From contig JAILLM010000030.1 of assembly GCA_024693165.1 (NCBI GenBank), positions 1 to 8,013 of the forward strand: DNA of 8,013 nucleotides, written 5' to 3'. The stretch comes from Bacilli bacterium (GTDB lineage: Bacteria > Bacillota_I > Bacilli_A > RF39 > UBA660). The translations under genes were made by a program, and so were the position numbers. Below, one piece after another: positions 1 to 5,968 of the stretch (the first letter of the stretch is position 1; each line of letters begins with the position of its first letter). The notes under the pieces are model-generated. The model made no database searches and was not told where the DNA came from. It saw nothing but the letters and a program-made list of their open reading frames with translations.

Positions 1-11
1 ATTCTAACTTG

Positions 12-20
12 ATTATAACA
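12..20 (-). promoter_or_regulatory. Candidate extended -10 promoter for a gene beyond the left edge
   Basis: On the minus strand this reads TGTTATAAT, which is a perfect TATAAT preceded by the TG of an extended -10 element. It lies just past the terminator of the small gene at 59-316 and points out of the left edge. I cannot find a good -35 hexamer at 16-18 bp, so the call rests on the extended -10 alone. The same TG-T-TATAAT arrangement occurs in front of the small gene, which supports it modestly. In such AT-rich sequence a chance match is possible. Confidence 0.4.
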
Positions 21-27
21 TAAATAA

Positions 28-58
28 TAAAAAGAATAATTATAAATATACTTATTCT
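28..58 (-). terminator. AT-rich intrinsic terminator after the small gene
   Basis: The minus strand pairs AGAATAA (52-58) with TTATTCT (33-39). After one mismatch there is a further 3-bp pairing and a four-base loop, and a run of five T residues follows. It starts at the stop codon of the small gene at 59-316. The stem has a single G-C pair, so it is weaker than the other terminators here, but its position and T-run fit. Confidence 0.5.
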
Positions 59-316
59 CTAATTTAATAAAAATTTTTCTTTGTGTTCAATCTTTGCTAT
101 TTTTTTTGTTTTTATTTTAGAAGTTTCACTTTCGAATTTATAAGAATTAACTTCAAATTCAAATCCGTTGTCAGTAATAATTGAAAATCCTGATAAAAAA
201 TCTCTTCTTATATTTATTTGCCCTTCAAAATCAAGATTAGATAATAATTCAATTTGATCCATTTTTTGAAGTCTTTTTTGTCTCTTTTCAAATTTACTAT
301 AATCAATATTACTCAC
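59..316 (-). CDS. Small hypothetical protein, GTG start, 85 aa
   Basis: I do not recognise this protein and assign no function. I start it at the GTG at 314-316 because AGGTGG (324-329) sits seven bases upstream as a good Shine-Dalgarno. The in-frame ATG twelve codons further up is next to the -10 box of the promoter and would leave no room for a leader. The product begins MSNIDYSKFEKRQKRL. It has a lysine- and arginine-rich N-terminal third, a middle section with alternating polar and aromatic residues suggesting beta strands (FSIITDNGFEFEVNSYKFES), and a lysine-rich tail. There is no signal peptide or membrane segment, so it is probably cytoplasmic. It has its own promoter immediately after the prepilin gene's terminator and appears to be transcribed alone. 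It stops with TAG. Coding is supported by the promoter, ribosome binding site, frame and terminator all fitting together. Confidence 0.65.
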   Translation of the reverse strand: MSNIDYSKFEKRQKRLQKMDQIELLSNLDFEGQINIRRDFLSGFSIITDNGFEFEVNSYKFESETSKIKTKKIAKIEHKEKFLLN

Positions 317-323
317 AACTTCA

Positions 324-329
324 CCACCT
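324..329 (-). promoter_or_regulatory. Ribosome binding site that fixes the GTG start at 316
   Basis: The minus strand reads AGGTGG, seven bases before GTG at 316-314. No comparable site precedes the in-frame ATG at 352-350, so this decides the start of the small gene. Confidence 0.65.
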
Positions 330-340
330 ATTAATGTTGT

Positions 341-369
341 ATTATAACACATAAAAAAGAATGAGTAAA
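341..369 (-). promoter_or_regulatory. Promoter of the small gene (TTTACT-17-TATAAT, extended -10)
   Basis: The -35 hexamer TTTACT (364-369) and the -10 hexamer TATAAT (341-346) are separated by exactly 17 bp, and TG lies one base upstream of the -10. The -35 box falls within the hairpin of the upstream prepilin terminator, so terminator and promoter share DNA. The same TTTACT-17-TATAAT arrangement drives the rimP operon at 6011-6039. Transcription would start near position 334, leaving a leader of roughly 20 bases with the AGGTGG site. Confidence 0.75.
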
Positions 370-382
370 AATACTCATTCTT
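353..382 (-). terminator. Intrinsic terminator of the prepilin-like gene
   Basis: There is a perfect 11-bp stem, AAGAATGAGTA (372-382 on the minus strand) pairing with TACTCATTCTT (357-367), around a four-base loop, followed by a T-run. The prepilin gene's TAA (381-383) overlaps the first arm, so the end of the gene is built into the terminator. The hairpin also holds the -35 box of the next gene. Confidence 0.87.
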
Positions 383-1766
383 AATCTTTAGTAAATGTTA
401 TTTGTGATACTGCAAAATCGTTATAAAAATTATTTAACCATGTTTGAGATGAGTACCAATCACTACCTATATAAGCAATAACATATTTTGTATTCTTGTC
501 AAATGTAAAATGCGCACCACTATATCCTTCATCTAACCCTGCAAGTAATGAATTTTGTATACCTATATAATTATGATTTTCATCTAACTCAACAAAATTC
601 AAGTTGTATCCTCCACGTGGATTTTTTTCCATTCTAGCTGTGTATGATGCGCCACCTTCAACTTCAAGAACTATATCATATAAAGCTTTTGCGGTATTGT
701 GGCAATAACCATATTTACAATAACATCCTTCAATTAAATATCCTACTTCTCCAAAATTAAAATCTGTTATCAAAGTTGAAGATTTGAATTTTGATTCTTC
801 CATGTAATTAATAAAATTTACATGAATTTCCATTCTTCTTTCTTTTAAATAACCAATTGGATATGATGCATCTTTATAATGGTATTCTGTGGTAAACCTA
901 ACAAACTTAGTATCTTTTTTAAGTTCTAATATTTTTTGTCCATATTCAGAATTTTTAAACTGTTGATATCCTAAATATTTATTATCCTTATCATATTCAT
1001 ATATATTAATATAAAAATCTTTTTGTGAAATTTGAGTTAACTTTTCTATTAAATATTCTTTCTTTTTGGCCCTTATCAGTTCTTTTGTTCTTATTATTTG
1101 GGTATTATCTACCAAACTGCCATCTGTAGTTGAAATATTTCCTATTTCCCAATAATTTGTATCACTTAATTCAAATTTACCTAGTATTAAAACAGCATCA
1201 ACTATATCTTTTGTATTAACAGTTTCACTTTCATTTGTTTCTGAATTAATTTGGCTAAATGAATCACATTCTGCTTCTAATGCTAACTCACCAATAGTAA
1301 ATAAATCTTTATCTGTTGATTCATTATAATTTTCTATTTTTTCTATATTAAAATCATTATCATATTTCAACGCTGAAATAAAATAATTTTCATCAGATAA
1401 AGTAACATAATATTCATTTTCATTACTATCAGATTTTACTAATACATAACCATCATAATTTCCTGTTGATGATAAACCTAAATCATTTTTTATGCTATAA
1501 ACAACGCATGTACCTGTCGTATTTCCATTTAATTCGTCGGATAAATATTTTTTTACTGCTTCTTGTACTACTTTATCAGCATATTCTATAAATGATTTTT
1601 TTCTTGCTGTTTCTAAAGTATTAAGTACACTTGGAATAGCTATTATCATAATAATAGCTAATATTACTATTACCGCTAATAATTCAACCAATGTAAAAGC
1701 TAATATTTTTTTATTATTTTTTCTTTTTAAAGTTTTATTTTTCTTCTTCGTGCTTTTCTTTACCAT
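381..1766 (-). CDS. Type IV prepilin-like protein with two C-terminal tail/adhesin-type modules, 461 aa
   Basis: The start is the ATG at 1766, preceded by GGTGGA (1772-1777); an upstream in-frame ATG would lie inside rbfA. Residues 1-23 form a lysine-rich leader. It is followed by the class III signal AFTLVELLAVIVILAI, whose cut would fall between Ala23 and Phe24, with Glu at +5 of the mature protein and a hydrophobic helix to about residue 44. Prepilins usually have Gly before the cut. Residues about 80-170 resemble a small pilin globular domain (Cys87, GYVLV, LSDENYF, Cys167). Two similar modules follow, about 206-296 and 331-461. The first shows WEIGN, an IRTKELI stretch and YEYDKDNKYLG; the second repeats the last as VELDENHNYIG. 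From memory this pattern occurs in beta-sandwich modules of phage-tail and surface proteins. The second module has CYCKYGYC (Cys348, 350, 355). By inference it is a minor pilin or tip adhesin. No pilus assembly ATPase or prepilin peptidase is in the window. The prepilin N-terminus is secure; the module assignment is moderate. Confidence 0.85.
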   Translation of the reverse strand: MVKKSTKKKNKTLKRKNNKKILAFTLVELLAVIVILAIIMIIAIPSVLNTLETARKKSFIEYADKVVQEAVKKYLSDELNGNTTGTCVVYSIKNDLGLSSTGNYDGYVLVKSDSNENEYYVTLSDENYFISALKYDNDFNIEKIENYNESTDKDLFTIGELALEAECDSFSQINSETNESETVNTKDIVDAVLILGKFELSDTNYWEIGNISTTDGSLVDNTQIIRTKELIRAKKKEYLIEKLTQISQKDFYINIYEYDKDNKYLGYQQFKNSEYGQKILELKKDTKFVRFTTEYHYKDASYPIGYLKERRMEIHVNFINYMEESKFKSSTLITDFNFGEVGYLIEGCYCKYGYCHNTAKALYDIVLEVEGGASYTARMEKNPRGGYNLNFVELDENHNYIGIQNSLLAGLDEGYSGAHFTFDKNTKYVIAYIGSDWYSSQTWLNNFYNDFAVSQITFTKD

Positions 1767-1771
1767 CTTAA

Positions 1772-1777
1772 TCCACC
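1772..1777 (-). promoter_or_regulatory. Ribosome binding site of the prepilin-like gene
   Basis: The minus strand reads GGTGGA five bases before ATG at 1766. This selects the start that gives a compact, lysine-rich prepilin leader, rather than an upstream ATG at 1853 that would overlap rbfA and add about 29 unrelated residues. Confidence 0.7.
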
Positions 1778-1800
1778 ATTTTAATAATACATTATTTTTT

Positions 1801-1838
1801 AAAAAAATAAAAGGAAGAACATTATAGTTCATCCTTTT
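1801..1838 (-). terminator. Intrinsic terminator of the rimP-rbfA operon
   Basis: On the minus strand AAAAGGATGAAC (1827-1838) pairs with GTTCTTCCTTTT (1809-1820), giving 12 positions with one A-A mismatch. The six-base loop reads TATAAT, and a seven-base T-run (1801-1807) follows the stem after one A. The stop codon of rbfA (1822-1824) lies in the loop. It closes the core operon directly before the prepilin gene, whose ATG is only about 35 bases further on. No promoter is therefore obvious between them, and the prepilin gene may rely on a promoter overlapping this structure or on read-through. Confidence 0.85.
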
Positions 1839-2178
1839 CATGTATTTTATCAATTAGTTTTTCAATCTTATTGCCATATTCAATAGATTCATCAACAATA
1901 AATCTTATTTCTGGAATATGTCTTAAATTTTCACCTAATCTATCAGCTAAAACTGTTCTAATCCAAGGTGCGGCTTCTTTTAAATTAAGAGCAACTGCTT
2001 CTGCACTTTCTTCACCCATATAGGTGTAATATACACGTGCCCAGCTTAAATCATTTGTTACTTCACAACCTGTTACAGTAACATGTTTTAAAGTATCATC
2101 TTTTGCTTCTAATAATAAAATATTAGATACTTCTCTCATTACTTGAGAAGATATTCTACCTTGTTTTATATTATTCAT
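1822..2178 (-). CDS. rbfA: 30S ribosome-binding factor A
   Basis: RbfA is a small KH-like RNA-binding protein that binds free 30S subunits and helps mature the 5' end of 16S rRNA, especially in the cold. The 118-residue product has the usual length and hallmarks. It begins RISSQVMREVSNIL, has a central strand with ARVYYTYMG, and carries the family signature HIPEIRFIVDESIEYGNKIEKLI near residues 87-111. Its ATG overlaps the TAA of infB by one base (TAATG), so translation is probably coupled, with GAGG in the last codons of infB as a loosely spaced ribosome binding site. It is the last gene of the operon and is followed immediately by a terminator. In many Bacillota truB and ribF come next; here they do not. 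Confidence 0.96.
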   Translation of the reverse strand: MNNIKQGRISSQVMREVSNILLLEAKDDTLKHVTVTGCEVTNDLSWARVYYTYMGEESAEAVALNLKEAAPWIRTVLADRLGENLRHIPEIRFIVDESIEYGNKIEKLIDKIHEKDEL

Positions 2179-4304
2179 TATCTCTTAACCTCAACCATTT
2201 CGTATGTTTGGAATACGTCTCCTTCTTTAATGTCATTATAACCTTCGATAGTCATACCACATTCAAATCCGCTCTTTACTTCATGAACGTTATCTTTACC
2301 TCTTTGTAGAGATCCAACTTTACCGTCATAGATGATAACACCATCACGGATTACTCTTACTTGTGAGTTAGATTTAACTACACCATCAGTTACGAACATA
2401 CCAGCAATATTACCAACTTTAGAGAATTTAAACATCTTTCTAACTTCAGCATTACCAGTAACTTTTTCTTCGAATTCAGGATCTAACATACCCTTCATAG
2501 CTGCTTCCATTTCTTCAACTAATTTATAGATAATTGTGTAAGTTCTTAATTCAACACCTACAGATTTAGCAGAATCTTTAATTTGATTTGAAGGTACAAC
2601 ATTAAATCCAATAATAATTGCATTTGATGCTTGAGCAAGTGAAATATCACTTTCAGTTACAGTACCAATTCCTGATCTTATAACTTTAATCTTAACTCCT
2701 TCAACATCAATCTTTTCAAGTGAATTTTTACAAGCTTCTTCTGAACCTCTTACATCACATTTTAATACTACATTAATTTCTTTAACACCTGATTGAATAG
2801 ATGCAAATAAATCATCTAATGAAAGTGATTTAGGAGCTGATGCTTTAGCTTTGGAATCTTCAACTCTCTTTTCAGCTACTTCACGTGCTTTCTTTTCAGT
2901 TTCGAAAGCCATGAATTTATCTCCAGCTTCTGGGTTACCATTTAAACCAGTAATTTCTACAGGAGTAGATGGACCAGCAGAAACAATATCTTTTCCTTGG
3001 TCATTCTTCATTGTACGAACTCTACCATTAGTTAAACCAACTACGATAGGATCTCCAATTCTTAAAGTACCATTTTGAATTAATAATGATGCAACTCCAC
3101 CCATATTCTTATCAATTCTTGATTCAATTACAGTACCAGTTGCATATCTACTAGGATTTGCTTTTAATTCTTCAACTTCAGCAATTGCAAGTAATGTGTC
3201 AATTAATGCTGGAACACCATCACCAGTCTTAGCAGAAATCTTAACGAATGGATATTCTCCACCCCATTCTTCAGGTGTAATTCCTTCAGCAGACATTTCT
3301 TGCATAACTCTATCTGGATTTGCTTTTGGTGAATCCATTTTGTTAACTGCTACTACGATAGGAACATTAGATGCTTTAGCATGGTCAATAGCTTCTTTAG
3401 TTTGAGGCATAACACCATCTTCAGCACTAACAATAATAATTACGATATCAGTTACTTGTGCTCCACGAGCTCTCATTTCAGTAAATGCAGCATGTCCTGG
3501 AGTATCAATAAATGTAATCTTTTGACAATTATAGTCAATTTGATAAGCACCAATACTTTGAGTAATTCCACCTGCTTCACCAGCTGCGATATGAGAATTT
3601 CTAATATAATCTAGTAAAGTTGTTTTACCATGGTCAACATGTCCCATGATAGTGATTACTGGAGGACGAGCTTCAAGATCTTCAGCTTTATCAACTATTT
3701 CATAGTTTTCAAAGTTAGATACATCTTGAGTTTCACTTCTCTTTAATGTTTTGTTGTATTCAGCTACTACAATTTCAGCTGCATCAAAATCAATTGATTG
3801 TGGAAGACTAATCATCATACCTAACATCATAAGTTTCTTAATTAATTCAACACCAGAAACTTGTAATTCATTAGCTAAGTCTTGAACTGTCATTCCATCT
3901 TTATATAAAACTACGTTTTCATCTTTTACATTGTCATTACTTTGTAGTTTTTCTTTATTTTTATACATTTCCTTTTTCTTATTTTGGAATTCTTTTGCGA
4001 TAGATTCAGAAGATTGTTTATTCTTATTCTTATTGAATTTTTCTTTCTTATTAACATCAGTCTTAGCGATAGTGTTAACACGATTATCTTCCATCATTCT
4101 ATCAACGATGATTTCTTCATCTTCAGTTTCGATTTGTAAATCGTCTTCATCATCTAAAGAAAACATTGTATTATCAAGCATAACAATAGCATCGTCATCT
4201 AAAAGATCATCTTTTTGAGATACGTTAACGCCTAATTCCTTACACTTGTTTAATACGTCTTGAACAGTATAATTCATACTTTCAGCATAATCTTGAACTG
4301 TCAT
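2178..4304 (-). CDS. infB: Translation initiation factor IF-2
   Basis: IF2 is the GTPase that places initiator tRNA in the 30S P site and promotes subunit joining. The 708-residue protein has two N-terminal IF2_N modules, at about residues 1-45 and 138-183, joined by an acidic then Lys/Asn-rich low-complexity linker. The G domain starts near residue 213. All five G motifs are intact: GHVDHGKT (221-228), GGITQ (245-249), DTPGH (267-271), NKMD (321-324) and SAK (357-359). Domains II-IV follow, ending in an IF2 C-terminal domain (EGYNDIKEGDVFQTYEMVEV). The length matches the short IF2 of Bacillota (about 700 residues). The start has GAAGG about eight bases upstream. Only 22 bases separate it from ylxR, where related genomes usually carry ylxQ. 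Both IF2_N modules begin MTVQD and share an exact 14-base stretch. Confidence 0.98.
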   Translation of the reverse strand: MTVQDYAESMNYTVQDVLNKCKELGVNVSQKDDLLDDDAIVMLDNTMFSLDDEDDLQIETEDEEIIVDRMMEDNRVNTIAKTDVNKKEKFNKNKNKQSSESIAKEFQNKKKEMYKNKEKLQSNDNVKDENVVLYKDGMTVQDLANELQVSGVELIKKLMMLGMMISLPQSIDFDAAEIVVAEYNKTLKRSETQDVSNFENYEIVDKAEDLEARPPVITIMGHVDHGKTTLLDYIRNSHIAAGEAGGITQSIGAYQIDYNCQKITFIDTPGHAAFTEMRARGAQVTDIVIIIVSAEDGVMPQTKEAIDHAKASNVPIVVAVNKMDSPKANPDRVMQEMSAEGITPEEWGGEYPFVKISAKTGDGVPALIDTLLAIAEVEELKANPSRYATGTVIESRIDKNMGGVASLLIQNGTLRIGDPIVVGLTNGRVRTMKNDQGKDIVSAGPSTPVEITGLNGNPEAGDKFMAFETEKKAREVAEKRVEDSKAKASAPKSLSLDDLFASIQSGVKEINVVLKCDVRGSEEACKNSLEKIDVEGVKIKVIRSGIGTVTESDISLAQASNAIIIGFNVVPSNQIKDSAKSVGVELRTYTIIYKLVEEMEAAMKGMLDPEFEEKVTGNAEVRKMFKFSKVGNIAGMFVTDGVVKSNSQVRVIRDGVIIYDGKVGSLQRGKDNVHEVKSGFECGMTIEGYNDIKEGDVFQTYEMVEVKR

Positions 4305-4326
4305 ATAATATACCTTCTTTCTTTTT

Positions 4327-4575
4327 TTATATTAACTTGTTTAATTCTTCAAATACACTTTCTTCAACAGTAGTTTCTAAAAGCTTATTAAGAATCTTTG
4401 TCTTTTTAGCTTTTTCAAAAACTTCTGCATCTTTTTTTAAGTAAACACCATGACCATTTACTTTTCCTGTTAAATCAACGATGACACCGTCATCAGTCTT
4501 TACTACACGTATAAGTTCATTTTTAGGTAGTTTTTCTCTTGAAACTACACAAGTACGCATAGGGATTTTCTTCAT
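4327..4575 (-). CDS. ylxR: YlxR family RNA-binding protein
   Basis: YlxR is a small, mostly basic nucleic-acid-binding protein of the nusA-infB operon. In Bacillus subtilis it has been reported to bind RNase P and was renamed RnpM. The 82-residue product has the family layout: MRTCVVSREKLPKNELIRVV near the N-terminus, a beta region with VIVDLTGKVNGHGVYL, then a helical C-terminus ending in FEELNKLI. The family signature is normally GRGAY; here it reads GHGVY, so the arginine is replaced by histidine. Its ATG overlaps the TAA of nusA by one base, and AAGGAAA lies a few bases upstream. An internal Met6 start (MRTC) is possible but has no better ribosome binding site. Identity is secure; the molecular role is known only from relatives. 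Confidence 0.93.
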   Translation of the reverse strand: MKKIPMRTCVVSREKLPKNELIRVVKTDDGVIVDLTGKVNGHGVYLKKDAEVFEKAKKTKILNKLLETTVEESVFEELNKLI

Positions 4576-5693
4576 TATCTATTTCCTTCTTCTTGAATTT
4601 GAGTCATTGATTTAACATCAATTCTAAATTTAGTTAATTTAGAAGCTAATTTAATATTAATACCTTTTTTACCAATAGCTAATGATAATTCGTCATCTGG
4701 AACGATAGCTAATGCTTCGTTTTCTCCATTTTCATTCTTAAGAATGTTTACGATTACATTTCTAGCTGGTGAAAGTGCATTCTTAACAAATTCAGCAGGA
4801 TCTTCAGAGTATTTAACTAAATCTACTTTTTCTCCATTTAATTCAGAAAGAATAGATGCAATTCTTACTCCTCTTTCTCCGATACATGAACCAACTGGAT
4901 CTACTTGTGGATCATTTGAGTAAACAGCAACTTTACTTCTTACTCCTGGTTCTCTAACTACTGAATGTAATTCAATAGTACCATCTTGTAATTCAGGAAT
5001 AACTGACTCAAATAATCTTTTAACAAAACCATAATGTTTTCTAGTTAATAGAATAACTGGTCCTTTGTTTCCTGCTTCTACTTTAGAAACATAAACTTTA
5101 ACTTGTGAACTCATCTTTAGTTTTTCACCAGGAATGATTTCACTCTTAGGTAAGATACCTCTAGTTCTTCCTAAATCAACATAATAATTTTTGTTATCTT
5201 CCATTGCTAATGTACCAAGTAATAATTCATATTGTTTATCAGCATATTCATCAATAATAGAATTCTTTTCTGCTTCTCTAATTTTTTGTACTACTACTTG
5301 TTTGCAAGTAGAAGCTGCTACTCTACCAAAGTCATGTGGAGTAACTTCTTCTCTATATTCGTCTCCTACCTTTGCATCAGGCCATTTTTCTTTAGCATCT
5401 TCTAAAAGAATTTGAGCATCTGCATTGATTTCAGGATCTTCATATGTGATGTTTCCTTCTTCATCAGTAATTTCTTTTCCATCATCATAATCGTCTACTA
5501 CTACATAGAAACGATATACTCTGAATTCTCCAGTTTTTCTATCGATTTCTACTTTAACGTTTGATTTTGATTCATAGTTCTTTTTATAAGCACTAATTAA
5601 ACCTTGTTCCATAGCTTCATAAACAACATCTTCAGAAATAGATTTTTCTTCGATAATATGTTTTAAAGCCTTAATAAATTCCTTACCGTTCAT
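4575..5693 (-). CDS. nusA: Transcription termination/antitermination factor NusA
   Basis: NusA binds RNA polymerase and nascent RNA, promotes pausing and hairpin-dependent termination, and takes part in antitermination. The 372-residue protein has the usual domains. The polymerase-binding N-terminal domain is about residues 1-135, ending in DFGRVAASTCKQVVVQKIREAE. An S1 domain follows at about 150-220. KH1 holds GSCIGERGVRIASI (268-281) and KH2 holds DDELSLAIGKKGINIKLASKL (333-353). The length is as in other Bacillota, which lack the C-terminal repeats of proteobacterial NusA. Compared with my recollection of the Bacillus protein, it has an acidic loop insertion near residues 70-90 and lacks an acidic tail after KH2. 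One base separates it from rimP, and its ribosome binding site (GAGGA) lies within the last rimP codons. A hairpin in the operon leader may let NusA control its own synthesis. Confidence 0.97.
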   Translation of the reverse strand: MNGKEFIKALKHIIEEKSISEDVVYEAMEQGLISAYKKNYESKSNVKVEIDRKTGEFRVYRFYVVVDDYDDGKEITDEEGNITYEDPEINADAQILLEDAKEKWPDAKVGDEYREEVTPHDFGRVAASTCKQVVVQKIREAEKNSIIDEYADKQYELLLGTLAMEDNKNYYVDLGRTRGILPKSEIIPGEKLKMSSQVKVYVSKVEAGNKGPVILLTRKHYGFVKRLFESVIPELQDGTIELHSVVREPGVRSKVAVYSNDPQVDPVGSCIGERGVRIASILSELNGEKVDLVKYSEDPAEFVKNALSPARNVIVNILKNENGENEALAIVPDDELSLAIGKKGINIKLASKLTKFRIDVKSMTQIQEEGNR

Positions 5694-5694
5694 T

Positions 5695-5952
5695 TTATTC
5701 CTCTCCTCTTTCTTTGCTTGTAATTTCTAAGGTGTATTCTTGATCAATTAAATCATACTTATCAAGAATTGGATTAATTACTCTAGTTGCTTCTACAATA
5801 GTGTCTAAATCAATTCCATTCACTTTATCTAATTCAATCTTTAAATAATATTGATTTGATTCTTTTTCCCATGTAACAGATTCAACAATAATCTCCATGT
5901 CTTGCATAGGTTTTGTAATAATTTCTCTTATTTTTTCTAAAGTTTTCTCCAT
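5695..5952 (-). CDS. rimP: RimP, N-terminal domain only (85 aa)
   Basis: RimP assists 30S subunit maturation and normally has an N-terminal alpha/beta domain and a C-terminal SH3-like domain, about 150 residues in all. This product matches the N-terminal domain across its length: helix 1, VESVTWEKESNQYYLKIELD, then GIDLDTIVEATRVINPILD and YTLEITS. It ends where the family's conserved SPG(L/I)xRPL hinge would begin, with SKERGEE and a TAA. One base separates it from nusA, so no C-terminal half is hidden in another frame here. The ATG has a strong GGAGGT five bases upstream. It is first in the operon, as usual in Bacillota. The position and the intact sequence up to the domain boundary suggest a functional single-domain form rather than a broken gene, but a deletion in this strain cannot be excluded. 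Confidence 0.88.
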   Translation of the reverse strand: MEKTLEKIREIITKPMQDMEIIVESVTWEKESNQYYLKIELDKVNGIDLDTIVEATRVINPILDKYDLIDQEYTLEITSKERGEE

Positions 5953-5968
5953 AAATTACCTCCAAACA

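Noticed and set aside
317..352. ATG start at 352 for the small gene
   Set aside because: It sits next to the -10 element of the gene's own promoter, upstream of the expected transcription start. The GTG at 316 has a good ribosome binding site.
1767..1853. An upstream in-frame ATG that would extend the prepilin by 29 residues
   Set aside because: It lies inside rbfA, and translation would cross the terminator. The ATG at 1766 has a good ribosome binding site and gives a normal prepilin leader.
4021..4150. Low-complexity Lys/Asn and Asp/Glu stretch in infB as a sign of assembly error
   Set aside because: Variable charged linkers between the IF2 N-terminal modules and the G domain are normal, and the frame stays open.
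2332..5415. Several plus-strand open frames of 65-95 codons opposite infB and nusA
   Set aside because: They lie entirely antisense to strongly conserved genes, have no ribosome binding sites, and give low-complexity Ser/Phe/Leu-rich products typical of reverse frames.
5690..5700. Frameshift splitting rimP into two genes
   Set aside because: nusA begins two bases after the rimP stop, so there is no room for a C-terminal fragment in any frame.
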